From: Paenibacillus xerothermodurans
GTDB lineage: Bacteria > Bacillota > Bacilli > Paenibacillales > NBRC-103111
NCBI RefSeq assembly: GCF_002220865.2
Contig: NZ_NHRJ02000002.1
Coordinates: 515,892-579,891, forward strand
Direction of reading: 5' to 3'
Length of the DNA: 64,000 bases
A program made the position numbers and the translations under genes. A model generated the notes under the pieces. The model had not been told where the DNA came from. It worked only from the letters and a program-made list of their open reading frames with translations, and made no database searches. Below, one piece after another: positions 25,773 to 35,480 of this stretch (its first letter is position 1; the number at the start of each line of letters is the position of its first letter).

Positions 25773-26393
25773 TCATCCTTTCCCTTTCGGATTATGTTTC
25801 GCTGGCCGGATGTTGATCGTATGATGGCGCCTGTACCATTTGTCCACCGCGATTGCCGCAATCGTTGAAACACAAGTAGCGAGCAGTGTTGTTCCAACAA
25901 TCTCTGTGGGGTTGATTGAATCGAAATTCATGCGTATCGCAATGAGAGTGGTTGGGATGAGAGTGATGCTGGCGGTATTCAACGCGAGCAATGTGCACAT
26001 GGCCGGGCTCGCGATCTCTTTGTTGGGATTCAAGGTTTGCAGCTCCTGCATTGCTTTGATCCCCATCGGTGTAGCGGCATTGCCCAACCCCAAAATGTTG
26101 GCGCCCATGTTGGAGGTGATATAGCCCAACGCCGGATGATTCCTCGGCACGCTCGGGAACAGAAAGCGGACCACAGGACTGAGCCAAGATGACAGAAGCT
26201 GCAGCAGCCCCGCATCCTCGGCGATACGCATCATCCCCAGCCAAAAAACCATAATGCTGATCAGACCGAAGCAAACGGTCACACCGCTTTTCGCCCCGTC
26301 GAAGGTAGCCTGGGTCACCAGTTCGATATTACCTTGGGCGGCCGCAACAACAAACCCTGCCACAATAAAAAACAGCCAAATGAAATTTACCAT
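25773..26393 (-). CDS. spmA: spore maturation protein A
   Basis: SpmA is a 206-residue membrane protein of the nucleoside-recognition domain family, acting with SpmB in the mother cell. Typical segments are GAKSGVTVCFGLISIMVFWLGMMRIAEDAGLL, NMGANILGLGNAATPMGIKAMQEL and LLALNTASITLIPTTLIAIR. The start lies 33 bases after the dacB stop and the gene runs into spmB, so dacB-spmA-spmB form one operon, in related species under sigma-E. Confidence 0.94.
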   Translation of the reverse strand: MVNFIWLFFIVAGFVVAAAQGNIELVTQATFDGAKSGVTVCFGLISIMVFWLGMMRIAEDAGLLQLLSSWLSPVVRFLFPSVPRNHPALGYITSNMGANILGLGNAATPMGIKAMQELQTLNPNKEIASPAMCTLLALNTASITLIPTTLIAIRMNFDSINPTEIVGTTLLATCVSTIAAIAVDKWYRRHHTINIRPAKHNPKGKG

Positions 26394-26426
26394 ATTGTCA
26401 TGACCCTCCTCTGGCGGTGCTTGCTG

Positions 26427-27599
26427 CTATGTGGTGCGCCCCATGAACAAATCACGGACGACAAACTGTAAGATGTAAAGCCATTTTTCCGGCCACGTCA
26501 TCTCGCCTTGCCGTGTTTCATTGAATGAAAATGTCGAGCGGTCGGGGAGGCGTAATCTCGAGCTTCCCTCAATAAAAAGGGGTACATCTCCAATATCCTT
26601 GCCATTCAATAAATAGTGCAGCTTGCCCGCCTCGCCCAGCCGAGAATGAACGGAATTCGCATCGTGGAGCTCTATTTTCGTGGTTATCTGACTTCTCTCA
26701 TTCGCCAGCATCGGATAACTAAACCTCAGCCCCGCCACATACTGTGTGCCCGGTACGTGCTCTCCCTTTTGTATCAGATCCGCCAGAGGAAAATGTTTAA
26801 ATCCGTAATCGAGTAGTTTGGCATGGTCCGACCAGTCATCGGGATCATTGAGCGTCACAACGGCCAACTGTTGGCCATTGCGCGTCGCCGACGACACCAG
26901 GCAGCGTCTGGCAAGCTTTGTGTAGCCCGTTTTGACACCGTCCGAGCCTTCATACAGGTTCAACATTTTGTTTTTATTAAACCAGGTATAGTCCCAGGCT
27001 TCGTTTGGATTAGGAGCTTTTTTGACCTTCGTCTTGACGATTTCTTGAAAGACGGGATTACGCAGCGCATACGCCGTAAGCTTGGCCATATCATTGGCTG
27101 TAGAATAGTGCTCGGGTTCATCCAGCCCATGCGGATTTTTAAAGCTGGTGTTGGCCATACCGATCATACGTGCCTTTTCATTCATCAAATAGGCAAACCC
27201 GTCTATCGAGCCCCCGACATGCTCCGCAATCGCCGTAGCCGCATCGTTGCCTGATCGCAGCATCATGCCGTACAGCAGATGCTTCAGGCTCATCTCCTCA
27301 CCCAGCTTGAGATAAATGCTCGACCCCTCTTTGCCGTATGCACTTTTGCTAACCTTCACTTGGTCCGACAGCCGACCGTGATCGATGGCTACAATCGCTG
27401 TCATTATTTTTGTCAGGCTTGCGACACGCATGGTTTTGTCTCCCTGCCGGCTGAACAGCAGTCTGCCTGATTGCACGTCGATTAAAGCGGCCGCCTCTGC
27501 ATGTGTGGCAATGGGCGGTGCGGCTTGTACGCTGAACGGATAATGGAGCACCGACCCCAGCAGCGCCACCGCGATGAACAGCAAACCGATTCTTCTCAT
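26427..27599 (-). CDS. dacB: sporulation D-alanyl-D-alanine carboxypeptidase
   Basis: A low-molecular-weight penicillin-binding protein that trims stem peptides and so lowers cross-linking of spore cortex. The 390-residue protein has a signal peptide (MRRIGLLFIAVALLGSVL to about residue 26), the SxxK site SLTK at 61-64, SGND near 119 and KTG near 214, then a C-terminal beta domain and an amphipathic tail (EKWLYILQFVVRDLFMG). ATG 27599 follows GGGAGG; an upstream in-frame start at 27635 has no ribosome site. It precedes spmA-spmB. Confidence 0.93.
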   Translation of the reverse strand: MRRIGLLFIAVALLGSVLHYPFSVQAAPPIATHAEAAALIDVQSGRLLFSRQGDKTMRVASLTKIMTAIVAIDHGRLSDQVKVSKSAYGKEGSSIYLKLGEEMSLKHLLYGMMLRSGNDAATAIAEHVGGSIDGFAYLMNEKARMIGMANTSFKNPHGLDEPEHYSTANDMAKLTAYALRNPVFQEIVKTKVKKAPNPNEAWDYTWFNKNKMLNLYEGSDGVKTGYTKLARRCLVSSATRNGQQLAVVTLNDPDDWSDHAKLLDYGFKHFPLADLIQKGEHVPGTQYVAGLRFSYPMLANERSQITTKIELHDANSVHSRLGEAGKLHYLLNGKDIGDVPLFIEGSSRLRLPDRSTFSFNETRQGEMTWPEKWLYILQFVVRDLFMGRTT

Positions 27600-27665
27600 A
27601 TGATCCTCCCACAGGTTCAACAATGTCTTGTACATGTATATGCTTATCCACCTCAGTTATGTCCA

Positions 27666-27703
27666 CACGAAAAAACCTGCTGCAGCCACGCTGCAGCAGG
27701 TTA
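27666..27703 (-). terminator. terminator after the SRAP gene
   Basis: A strong stem AACCTGCTGCAGC / GCTGCAGCAGGTT followed on the minus strand by TTTTTTCG. The 5' arm overlaps the stop codon of the SRAP gene. Confidence 0.9.
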
Positions 27704-28402
27704 ATCACGGTCCTCTATGGAGTCGATGCAATCCGGTGCATCATATGCAGCATGTCCTACTTTGGTGCTCACCCGGTAAATAGTAGTTGGCTTCGCGGTG
27801 TAGGGAGCAAGCAGCGGCAGGAGTCTCTCTGGTTCCGTGACCGTCCGATCCAGCCAGATGCTTTCCTGCTCGGCGGTAAGGATAGCAGGCATGCGGTGAT
27901 GTATGTGCGCCATGGTCTCATTCGCAGGCACCGTTATAATCGCGCACGTATGGAGCTTGTTTCCGTCAGCCCCGGACCAAGTATCATACACCGCCGCCAT
28001 CCCGAACAAGGAGTGGTCGCGCAGGGTGAAGCGCACAGGCTTTTTTTTGCCGTCTGCTTGGTACCACTCGTAAAATCCGTCGGCCGGGATCAGGCATCTT
28101 TTCCGGGAAAGGAGCTTGCGAAACCCGGGCTTGTCCGCCAGCGTCTCCGAGCGCAAATTAATCGGACGAGGGCCGCTCTTGTCCCCCGACGCCCAACTGG
28201 GGACGAGGCCCCATTGCAGAGAGCCGAACCTGCTGCCGTGCGTTATGCCGCCGTCACCATTCGTACCATCGACAACGGCAGGAATCCATTGCCCAGGTGC
28301 GACATTGTATCTCGGCGCATATAGCTCGGACGTACCCCGGCGCAGCAAAAAACGCAGAACAAGCTCCTCGTAAGAAACGGTTATGGTATAACGTCCACAC
28401 AT
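27701..28402 (-). CDS. SRAP domain protein (HMCES/YedK family)
   Basis: SRAP proteins form a covalent thiazolidine cross-link with abasic sites in single-stranded DNA, shielding them. The catalytic Cys must be residue 2 after Met removal, which fixes the start at ATG 28402 (MCGRYTITV). An in-frame TTG two codons upstream would bury it. Other family motifs: PRYNVAPGQWIPAV near 32, GLVPSWA near 67, RSETLADKPGFRKLLSRKRCLIPADGFYEW near 86-115, and TVPANETMAHIHHRMPAIL with its catalytic His. The length of 233 residues is normal. It is monocistronic. Confidence 0.93.
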   Translation of the reverse strand: MCGRYTITVSYEELVLRFLLRRGTSELYAPRYNVAPGQWIPAVVDGTNGDGGITHGSRFGSLQWGLVPSWASGDKSGPRPINLRSETLADKPGFRKLLSRKRCLIPADGFYEWYQADGKKKPVRFTLRDHSLFGMAAVYDTWSGADGNKLHTCAIITVPANETMAHIHHRMPAILTAEQESIWLDRTVTEPERLLPLLAPYTAKPTTIYRVSTKVGHAAYDAPDCIDSIEDRD

Positions 28403-28735
28403 AATCAATCACCCATGGGTGTCCGGGCAGGCATAACGTGGTCGGTTGAAACCGGCATCTGTCGCCCGGGCAGTTTTATCTTAAATATAGGAGAATCCAA
28501 TCGGTATTTCAAACGCAAATTGCGCTCACGCCCGTGCCGATGGTTTAGATCCACCCTGTCTGCCGGATAAATAGGTAAAGCTGCCCAAAAAATTGAGCAG
28601 CCCGTAACCTAACCTTCATATCTCTATAGTATGTCTGTTTGCTTCCTTTATCAGTATGAAACAAAAACTCCCCTGTGTATATGAAGTCTTTCTGGTAAAA
28701 GAAGCAATATATTCCACTTATGCCTGCCAGGGACA

Positions 28736-29269
28736 TCAAACAATGAAATTCTGGCTGCTGCTGGTTGTCGGCGTTGTGGCGCTTGTAGTGCCGGTGGTGC
28801 TTGTTGCGGGAGGCGGTGTGGTTCCCATCGCACTGGTGGCACCCATCATACCCATCGAGCTCATGCCGCCAGAGATCATGCTCTGGATTTTATCCACTAC
28901 GTTCGGTGCGGCGTCAATAAGTCTTTCAAACAGATGGGTTTGGTTATCGAGCGGCACAATTTTAACCCCTTGCGCTCCTACCACCAAAAATGCAATCGGT
29001 GTGATGGACACGCCGCCGCCGCTACCGCCGCCAAAAGGAAGCGCAGTTTTGGCATTCATAGCATCAGTGCGAGTGGCGACGCCAGTCGTGTCCTCGGTGC
29101 CGAATTCACTTCCGCCGGCAGCGAAGCCAAAGCCCACCTTGGAGATCGGCATGATGACACTGCCATCCGGCGTTTCCACGGGATCGCCGACAATAGTATT
29201 GACATCCACCATCTCTTTGATATTTTCCATTGCGGTTTTCATTAAACCTTGTATCGGATGCTCAGTCAT
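28736..29269 (-). CDS. ytfJ: GerW family sporulation protein YtfJ
   Basis: YtfJ (GerW family) is a small sporulation protein needed in some bacilli for germination. The 177-residue protein has the family core VDVNTIVGDPVETPDGSVIMPISKVGFGFAAGGSEF (about 22-56), a central GGGSGGGVSITPIAFLVV segment, and a Gly/Thr/Ser/Met-rich low-complexity tail. ATG 29269 has GAGGAGG eight bases upstream. It is downstream of ytfI-like DUF2953, the same pairing as in B. subtilis, but located here beside scpAB. Confidence 0.9.
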   Translation of the reverse strand: MTEHPIQGLMKTAMENIKEMVDVNTIVGDPVETPDGSVIMPISKVGFGFAAGGSEFGTEDTTGVATRTDAMNAKTALPFGGGSGGGVSITPIAFLVVGAQGVKIVPLDNQTHLFERLIDAAPNVVDKIQSMISGGMSSMGMMGATSAMGTTPPPATSTTGTTSATTPTTSSSQNFIV

Positions 29270-29404
29270 TTTGATGTCCTCCTCGACCTTATATTGATGA
29301 TCTTTCTATTTAAGCATTGTTAGAGTTCCCTGCAAGCATGGGCCATATTCCAGGCCTCCACCTGCCAAAAACTAACATAGCCGAATTCCGCGGGTGTGCG
29401 TACA

Positions 29405-30079
29405 CTATACCTTGAACAAGACACGCTGCCATGTGCGTAACCCGTTCTTTACTTTGAAGATCCGATACACCAAATGGAGTCCGGCGACACAGACGTAAAA
29501 CAACCGAATATGAGTTGTACAAGTCACCTCGGTAGTGAATTTTGTTCCGTTAAAATGTGGTTGCACGAGCAGCTCAGGACGCGCATGAAGTTTAATGAAT
29601 CGAAAAGCTACCCCTAATAGCGATGATTTCAACCCCCACACCATGCCGGTGGTCATCGCCGTTTCCGCGGCATCGCCCACGCCCAGTTCCGTTTTCCAGT
29701 ACATGCGCGTGCAATGCACGTGGCCAAGCGTATCTGACAACCACCGGTCGAACCGGACGCAGTGTGTCAACAGCTGCCGAAGATTGTCAAAAAGCTGCTG
29801 GATGGTTCGTTTATCGATGTTCCTGTTGAGCTCAAGGAGCAGCTGGTTTTCCGATTTGTCAATGAATTGCGACTTCACGCCAAGACCTTCCGACAAGCTG
29901 ATAAAGTTCATAATTGGAATTGCGAGCCGCTTTTTCACTAAACCGTAGAGTGCGTGGACGTCAATCAAAATCTCATCGTTTTTGTTTTCCCGACTCGCTG
30001 AAATCCGACATTCCACTTTGCTGGAAAGCAGTATTATGAATCCAACGACCAGCACACCTGCAATCCAAGCAAACACCAT
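29405..30079 (-). CDS. ytfI: DUF2953 protein (YtfI-like)
   Basis: A 224-residue protein has an N-terminal membrane helix (MVFAWIAGVLVVGFIILL) followed by a soluble domain that reads VECRISASRENKNDEILIDVHALYGLVKKRLAIP, the DUF2953 opening. The central segment has the conserved GVGDAAETAMTTGMVWGL motif. Function is unknown, but the gene regularly accompanies ytfJ in spore formers, which suggests a forespore role. ATG 30079 lies seven bases after GGAGG; the track-length upstream extension has no ribosome site. Confidence 0.85.
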   Translation of the reverse strand: MVFAWIAGVLVVGFIILLSSKVECRISASRENKNDEILIDVHALYGLVKKRLAIPIMNFISLSEGLGVKSQFIDKSENQLLLELNRNIDKRTIQQLFDNLRQLLTHCVRFDRWLSDTLGHVHCTRMYWKTELGVGDAAETAMTTGMVWGLKSSLLGVAFRFIKLHARPELLVQPHFNGTKFTTEVTCTTHIRLFYVCVAGLHLVYRIFKVKNGLRTWQRVLFKV

Positions 30080-30139
30080 GTTCATCCCTCCGCTGTCATT
30101 TCCTGTGCTGTGCCGCACGTCTCGCGTAGGCGGCACGCC

Positions 30140-30192
30140 ACAAAAAGAAAACCCCTGATGAAAGAAGCACCGCTTCCTTCGTTCAGGAGTTA
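30140..30192 (-). terminator. terminator after scpB
   Basis: AACTCCTGA pairs with TCAGGGGTT around an inner hairpin, followed on the minus strand by TTCTTTTT, 50 bases past the scpB stop. Confidence 0.75.
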
Positions 30193-30239
30193 GTATAGCC
30201 CTATAATGGTAAAACATGCGCTGGGACTCTTTGGCAAGC

Positions 30240-30854
30240 TTACTCGGTGTCCGTCACATCCTCGAATGTCAGCTGGTTGTCAGTACCGCCCAGCTTATCG
30301 AACAGCAGCCGCGTTTCCTCTTCCAAGTTGTCTTCGTCATGGAATAACGACGATTCCGGCAGCTCATCGATGCTCGCCAATGCGAAATGATCAAGGAAAG
30401 ATTTGGTCGTGCCATACAAAATTGGCCGCCCCGGCGCGTCCGCGCGATCCACCTCTTGTATTAGATCTTTCGCCACCAGCGTTTGCAGCGCCCGATCCGA
30501 CTTCACACCGCGAATTTCTTCGATGTCCACACGCGTGATGGGCTGCTTGTACGCGACAATGGCCAGAGTTTCCAGTGCCGCTTGCGATAAGGATGACCGG
30601 GAAGGTGAATAAGCCAGCCGCTCGAAATATGGCGCATGAGCCGGCAGCGTGGTCAGCTGATAAGTTCCGGCGAGCTCGACGATTTGCAAGCCTCGTTCGG
30701 CGCGGCGCAGATCGGCCTGCAGATCCAGCACTAGTTCCCTGATGAAATCAGCACTCTGATCGAGCACCTCAGCCAGCTGCTTGGCGTCAAGTCCTTCGTC
30801 GCCCGCCACGAACAGGAGCCCTTCAATAACTGATTTCATCTGCCGTAAATCCAT
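30240..30854 (-). CDS. scpB: segregation and condensation protein B
   Basis: ScpB is the winged-helix (kite) subunit that with ScpA and SMC makes the bacterial condensin. The 204-residue protein has two winged-helix domains with the family motif LSQAALETLAIVAYKQPITRVDIEEIRGVKSDRALQTLV near 88-126 and GRPILYGTTKSFLDHFAL near 142-159. Its ATG, eight bases after GGAAGG, lies inside the end of scpA (32-base overlap). A tail rich in acidic residues follows. Confidence 0.94.
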   Translation of the reverse strand: MDLRQMKSVIEGLLFVAGDEGLDAKQLAEVLDQSADFIRELVLDLQADLRRAERGLQIVELAGTYQLTTLPAHAPYFERLAYSPSRSSLSQAALETLAIVAYKQPITRVDIEEIRGVKSDRALQTLVAKDLIQEVDRADAPGRPILYGTTKSFLDHFALASIDELPESSLFHDEDNLEEETRLLFDKLGGTDNQLTFEDVTDTE

Positions 30855-31614
30855 GCGCTAAGCCTTCCTCTCTTGCTTGAATCACAATATCTTCAAACAG
30901 CCGGTGCTGAAAGCACACCACCGCTTTAACCTTCATTAATTCCAACAACGCGAGAAATGTGGTGACGATGCCCTCACGGGACGTGTCCTCATCGACCAAT
31001 TTGGAAAAAAGCACTTTGCCCCCCGCTCGCTCGAGCCAGCGAACGACTTCCTGCATCCTGCCCTTAACGGATATTTCATCCTTGCGGATTTTCGTCACCA
31101 TATTTCGGCTGGTCATGCGGCGCAAAGCCCGCTGAAATGCGTACACCAGATCCGCCACCTGAAGCCCTCGTACCGGATTTTCGATCACTTTCGGCGCATA
31201 CGGTGTCAAATCCTCCGGCTCCCGTGTGTAGATTAGACTGCGTTCGAGCTCTTTATCCCGTAAATGGTCTGCAATAGCCTTGTATTTGCGGTACTCGATC
31301 AATTTCGCCACGAGTTCCGCGCGCGGATCATATTCATCGTCCAACATATAATCGTGATCGTAATCCAATTCGATAACAGGAGGCTTGGGGAGCAGCATCT
31401 TGCTTTTGATCGAAAGCAGTGTTGCGGCCATCACCAAAAACTCACTGGTCACTTCCAGCTCCAATTCCTGCATCGCGTCCAGAAACCCCATGTATTGATC
31501 GGTGATTTCTTTGATCGGGATGTTGTAAATGTCTATCTCCGATGTATCTATCAAATGCAGCAGCAAATCAAGGGGGCCTTCGAACGTATCGAGTTTGTAT
31601 GTAACTTTGTCCAC
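30823..31614 (-). CDS. scpA: segregation and condensation protein A
   Basis: ScpA is the kleisin that bridges the SMC heads. The 263-residue protein starts VTYKLDTFEGPLDLLLHLIDTSEIDIYNIPI, the typical kleisin N-terminus, has the central LVMAATLLSIKSKMLLP helix and ends with the winged-helix segment VVTTFLALLELMKVKAVVCFQHRLFEDI-type sequence. It overlaps scpB by 32 bases. The gap to ribH holds a hairpin without a U-tract. Confidence 0.94.
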   Translation of the reverse strand: MDKVTYKLDTFEGPLDLLLHLIDTSEIDIYNIPIKEITDQYMGFLDAMQELELEVTSEFLVMAATLLSIKSKMLLPKPPVIELDYDHDYMLDDEYDPRAELVAKLIEYRKYKAIADHLRDKELERSLIYTREPEDLTPYAPKVIENPVRGLQVADLVYAFQRALRRMTSRNMVTKIRKDEISVKGRMQEVVRWLERAGGKVLFSKLVDEDTSREGIVTTFLALLELMKVKAVVCFQHRLFEDIVIQAREEGLAHGFTADEISY

Positions 31615-31660
31615 CTTGCGGTTCCCCCTAAGAGTTTCGCTTTAGCAGCAGTCTGCCTGG

Positions 31661-31703
31661 CCCGCAAGCGCCGGGCTTTTCGGTGGAAAAGCCCGCTTGC
31701 CCG
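31661..31703. other. stable hairpin between ribH and scpA
   Basis: Perfect arms GGGCTTTTC / GAAAAGCCC with a four-base loop, extended by outer GCAAGC / GCTTGC pairs. No U-run follows on either strand, so it is unlikely to be a simple terminator; it may stabilise or process the mRNA. Confidence 0.6.
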
Positions 31704-31709
31704 CGCGAT

Positions 31710-32177
31710 TTAAGACAGCTGTTTGGTCAGGTTGGCCATTTCGATCGCTGTCACGGCCGCTTCCCAACCCTTGTTGCCTGCTTTCGTGCCTGCGCGCTCC
31801 ACTGCTTGCTCAATCGAGTCCGTGGTCAACACGCCGAATACGGTCGGTACCCCTGTTTTTAAGTTGATCGCGGCTACCCCTTTGGCAGCTTCGCTGCAGA
31901 CATAGTCAAAATGCGGTGTGGAACCGCGGATGACGGTGCCCAGCGTAATAACGGCGTCATATTTGCCGCTTTCGGCCATTTTTTGTGCGATCAGCGGAAT
32001 CTCGAACGCCCCCGGCACCCACGCGACCTCTACTTCATCATCCGTCGCACCGTGACGCTTCAGCGCGTCCAACGCACCGCCAAGAAGTTTGCTTGTAATA
32101 AATTCGTTGAATCGACCCACAACAATGCCGTATTTCAGGCCGGTGGAAATTAAATGTCCCTCGTATACTTTCGCCAT
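31710..32177 (-). CDS. ribH: 6,7-dimethyl-8-ribityllumazine synthase
   Basis: RibH condenses 5-amino-6-ribitylaminouracil with dihydroxybutanone phosphate to give lumazine, the substrate of riboflavin synthase. The 155-residue protein has [20 protein letters not shown] near 21, [10 protein letters not shown] near 53, [23 protein letters not shown] near 77 with the catalytic His, and [23 protein letters not shown] near 113. It is the last gene of the rib operon here; no ribT follows. Confidence 0.95.
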   Translation of the reverse strand: MAKVYEGHLISTGLKYGIVVGRFNEFITSKLLGGALDALKRHGATDDEVEVAWVPGAFEIPLIAQKMAESGKYDAVITLGTVIRGSTPHFDYVCSEAAKGVAAINLKTGVPTVFGVLTTDSIEQAVERAGTKAGNKGWEAAVTAIEMANLTKQLS

Positions 32178-32202
32178 CGTCTCTCAACATCCTTCCGAAT
32201 TC

Positions 32203-33423
32203 TTATGATTTAATGTGAAAATCAAGCATGTGACCCAGCTTCGCCTGTTTAGTGTGCAAATAGTTGGAATTGGATTCATTCTCTGCCATTTGAATCGGTA
32301 CCCTCTCCACGACCTCCAAGCCATAACCTTCGAGACCCTTGATCTTGCGCGGATTGTTAGTCAATAATCTGATTTTGGAGACACCCAAATCCTTCAGGAT
32401 TTGAGCACCTATGCCATAATCGCGCAGATCGGGAGCGAACCCTAGTTTCAAATTCGCGTCCACGGTATCCAATCCCTGCTCCTGCAGCACGTAGGCCTTC
32501 AATTTGTTAATTAAACCGATACCGCGCCCTTCCTGACGCATATACAACAGTACGCCCGCACCGGCTTCGTCGATTTGCCTCAACGCGGCATCCAGCTGGG
32601 GACCGCAGTCGCATCGATGAGAATGAAACACGTCGCCGGTCAAACACTCTGAATGGACGCGCACGAGCGTGGGCAGCGAACTGTCGATTTTTCCCTTCAC
32701 CAGAGCAACATGCTCCTTGTTGTCAACGACGTTGGTATAGGCAATCGCGGAGAAAACTCCGTAGTCAGTGGGCAGTTTCACTTCCACCTCTCGCTGTACC
32801 AGCTTTTCCTTCGTGTTGCGGTATTGGATGAGATCCCGAATGGTAATAATTTTAATGTCATGCTTCCGGCTGATCTCCATCAGCTCCGGCACACGGGCCA
32901 TTTCTCCATCTTCCTTGATAATTTCACAGATAACAGCCGCAGGGTAAGAACCGCACATACGGGCCAGGTCCACTGCTGCTTCCGTGTGTCCCGCCCTGCG
33001 CAGGACGCCGCCTCTTTTGGCGATCAGTGGAAAAATGTGCCCGGGTCGGCGAAAGCTAAGCGGCTTTGCAGCAGGATCTATCAGCGCGCGTATCGTTCGC
33101 GACCGCTCTGATGCTGAAATCCCGGTGGTGGTCTCAACATGGTCCACCGAGACGGTAAAAGCCGTGCCATGATTGTCGGTGTTTTCGGACACCATCGGAG
33201 GCAAGTCGAGATCTCTAGCCCGTTCTTCGGTGATCGGCACACAGACAAGCCCACGGCCTTCTGTAATCATAAAATTAATCACTTCGGGTGTTGCTTTATC
33301 AGCCAAGGCGATAAAATCGCCCTCGTTTTCGCGATCTTCATCATCCACGACTATTATAACTTTACCGAGCATCAGATCATATATCGCTTCTTCGATCCGA
33401 TGAAACTTCATAGGTACGGTCAT
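32203..33423 (-). CDS. ribBA: bifunctional DHBP synthase / GTP cyclohydrolase II
   Basis: One 406-residue protein supplies both precursors of riboflavin. The N-terminal RibB domain (about 1-200) makes dihydroxybutanone phosphate: [21 protein letters not shown] and [12 protein letters not shown] are visible. The C-terminal RibA domain opens GTP: the zinc ligands in [23 protein letters not shown] and the RQEGRGIGL and NNPRKI motifs are intact. Start ATG 33423 ([10 protein letters not shown]) has GGGAG closely upstream; an ATG at 33444 is less likely. Confidence 0.95.
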   Translation of the reverse strand: MTVPMKFHRIEEAIYDLMLGKVIIVVDDEDRENEGDFIALADKATPEVINFMITEGRGLVCVPITEERARDLDLPPMVSENTDNHGTAFTVSVDHVETTTGISASERSRTIRALIDPAAKPLSFRRPGHIFPLIAKRGGVLRRAGHTEAAVDLARMCGSYPAAVICEIIKEDGEMARVPELMEISRKHDIKIITIRDLIQYRNTKEKLVQREVEVKLPTDYGVFSAIAYTNVVDNKEHVALVKGKIDSSLPTLVRVHSECLTGDVFHSHRCDCGPQLDAALRQIDEAGAGVLLYMRQEGRGIGLINKLKAYVLQEQGLDTVDANLKLGFAPDLRDYGIGAQILKDLGVSKIRLLTNNPRKIKGLEGYGLEVVERVPIQMAENESNSNYLHTKQAKLGHMLDFHIKS

Positions 33424-33451
33424 CTCACTCCCTGCCTTTCTCATCTCTATG

Positions 33452-34114
33452 TTAAATAAATCCGTTATCTGCGAGGAAAGCTTCCGTTAAACCGCTGGAC
33501 TTACGGCTGGAATCACGGCCGTCGGGATAGGTTAACAAACGTTCTATATATTTGCCAAGCACGTCGGCCTCCAGATTGACCGTGTCCCCCGGCTGCTTAT
33601 GCTGCAACACGGTTTGCGCCAGTGTGTGCGGTATGATGGAAACCGTAAACCCAGAGTCGGATACCGCAACCAGCGTTAAACTGATGCCGTCAACAGTGAT
33701 CGAGCCGTGCGGGATCATATATTTTAAAATAGCACTATCATGCGGTTCGATGTGAAATACAACGGCATTGTCCTCCGGAGCGCGGCCGGTGATCGTTGCG
33801 ACAGAGTCGACATGCCCCTGCACGATATGCCCCCCAAACCGTCCTCCTGCAGCCATGGCTCGCTCCAGGTTAACATGCTCGCCGATGCGCAGCGTCCGCA
33901 AGGTGGTTTTACGATACGTCTCCGGCATCACATCGACTGTAAAAGACGACCCGTCATATTGTGTGACTGTTAAGCACACACCGTTAACCGAGATACTGTC
34001 GCCTAGATGGACATCCTCCAGTATGCGTTTGGCCGCGATAGTAAGCACCATCGCTTGCCCTTGTTTCGTTATCCGCCGCATGACGCCAACTTCTTCTATA
34101 ATGCCTGTGAACAC
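33452..34114 (-). CDS. ribE: riboflavin synthase, alpha chain
   Basis: This enzyme dismutates two lumazines into riboflavin and the pyrimidine precursor. The 220-residue protein shows the two internally similar lumazine-binding barrels. The first begins [10 protein letters not shown] with [14 protein letters not shown] near 37; the second has [14 protein letters not shown] near 94 and [14 protein letters not shown] near 132. It starts two bases after the ribD stop. B. subtilis names this gene ribE (ribB in some older maps). Confidence 0.95.
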   Translation of the reverse strand: MFTGIIEEVGVMRRITKQGQAMVLTIAAKRILEDVHLGDSISVNGVCLTVTQYDGSSFTVDVMPETYRKTTLRTLRIGEHVNLERAMAAGGRFGGHIVQGHVDSVATITGRAPEDNAVVFHIEPHDSAILKYMIPHGSITVDGISLTLVAVSDSGFTVSIIPHTLAQTVLQHKQPGDTVNLEADVLGKYIERLLTYPDGRDSSRKSSGLTEAFLADNGFI

Positions 34115-34116
34115 AC

Positions 34117-35238
34117 CTACACCTCGTTCCTATAATGCGGATACCCGGTGATGCAAATATCATCACCGAACTGCTGCAGCTCGGTGCGCTCCAACCGGAT
34201 CGCGTCGTTCATCCGCTCAAAGCCCCCGAACTGAAAATTATCCGGAGCTTTCGCGCCGCCGCCGATAATTTTCGGCGCATAGAACAGCACCATTTTATTT
34301 ATCAGACGGGCCTCCAGCATCGCTCCGTTTAGCTGGCCGCCGCCTTCCAGCAGAATCGAAGCGATGTCCCGCTGGCCGAGGAGCTCCATCGCTTTCGTCA
34401 GGTTTACCCGCGGACCAGGCCCGCAGTCGAGCACCGTGACGCCCGCCGCCTCCAACTCCGCACGTTTCGCCTGCGACGCCTCTGCGGTGGTCAAAACTAT
34501 GGTTTCTGCACAAGGCTCTGTCACCACCCTTGCTCCCGTGGAGAGTCGGAGCCGGGAATCTGCGATCACCCTGATCGGATGCAGTGCCGGCACGTCCAGT
34601 CGGGTGGTCAGCTGAGGGTCGTCAGCCAGTACCGTGTCCACGCCAACCATAATCGCTTGATGCTGGTGCCGCAGCGTATGGACAAACTGCCGCGCTTCGC
34701 CGCTTGTTATCCACCTGCTGTCGCCTGTGCGCGACGCGATCTTGCCGTCCAGCGTACTGGCAGTCTTCAATGTAACGAACGGCCGGCGTGTCAAGATAAA
34801 GTGATTAAACACTTCATTCAACCGGAGGGCGTGCTCTGCGAGCAGCCCCACACTGACTTCAACGCTATGCTGCCTTAGCTTGGCGATTCCCGTTCCCGCC
34901 ACAAGCGGATTCGGATCGGTGCAGCTTACCACAACCCGCTTCACCCGCTCGCGGACAAGCCTGTCGCTGCACGGAGGCGTGGCGCCATAATGACTGCACG
35001 GCTCGAGCGTCACGTACGCCGTGCTGCCCGCGGCATCCGCTCCCGCCATATCCAGCGCATGAATTTCCGCGTGCGGCGTACCGCGTTTTAGATGTGCGCC
35101 CATGCCGATAATACGGCCGTCCTTCACCAGCACGCAGCCCACCACCGGATTGATGCCAGTTTGGCCGGTCGCGCCCTGGGCGAGTTGGATCGCCAGCTGC
35201 ATATAATACTCATCATTCAATAGCTGCAATATGTCCAT
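34117..35238 (-). CDS. ribD: bifunctional deaminase/reductase RibD
   Basis: RibD deaminates and then reduces the pyrimidine intermediate of riboflavin synthesis. The N-terminal deaminase has the zinc site HAEIHALDMAG near 49 and EPCSHYGATPPCSD near 78. The reductase domain starts near 148 (RPFVTLKTASTLDGKIA) with MVGVDTVLADDPQLTTR and LLEGGGQLNGAML. Length is 373 residues from ATG 35238. That start abuts a GGGGGG run, and a TTG three codons downstream or GTG 35253 could be used instead. First gene of the rib operon behind the FMN riboswitch. Confidence 0.93.
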   Translation of the reverse strand: MDILQLLNDEYYMQLAIQLAQGATGQTGINPVVGCVLVKDGRIIGMGAHLKRGTPHAEIHALDMAGADAAGSTAYVTLEPCSHYGATPPCSDRLVRERVKRVVVSCTDPNPLVAGTGIAKLRQHSVEVSVGLLAEHALRLNEVFNHFILTRRPFVTLKTASTLDGKIASRTGDSRWITSGEARQFVHTLRHQHQAIMVGVDTVLADDPQLTTRLDVPALHPIRVIADSRLRLSTGARVVTEPCAETIVLTTAEASQAKRAELEAAGVTVLDCGPGPRVNLTKAMELLGQRDIASILLEGGGQLNGAMLEARLINKMVLFYAPKIIGGGAKAPDNFQFGGFERMNDAIRLERTELQQFGDDICITGYPHYRNEV

Positions 35239-35285
35239 CCCCCCAAGGTTCACTCATAGCGGTGCCGCTACTTAGTTGTTATGCA

Positions 35286-35323
35286 ATAAAAAAAGCCGCT
35301 TTTCCTGTTAGAAAAGGGGCTTG
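35286..35323 (-). terminator. rib leader terminator (riboswitch expression platform)
   Basis: AAGCC.CTTTTC pairs with GAAAAG.GGCTT, then TTTTTTT on the minus strand. It lies between the FMN aptamer and ribD, so it is the probable attenuator that forms when FMN is bound. Confidence 0.85.
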
Positions 35324-35480
35324 TTGAAATTGATAGGTATACGAAAAAACGCAGAATTCCGCAGCTCTACAGGATATGATGATACGGGCAGCACAAATTA
35401 AGCGATCGAATGACCGATTGTGAAAAAATATGCATGCGCGTGCCAATTGAGTCCTGCGGCGAAAAACGCCGTCCTCGTTT

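Noticed and set aside
28545-28739. 64-residue minus-strand frame after ytfJ
   Set aside because: No ribosome site of quality, no homology recognised; treated as intergenic. The 28403-28735 gap otherwise holds only a weak hairpin near 28573-28600.
34135-34878. Plus-strand frames opposite ribD
   Set aside because: Antisense to a motif-complete RibD.
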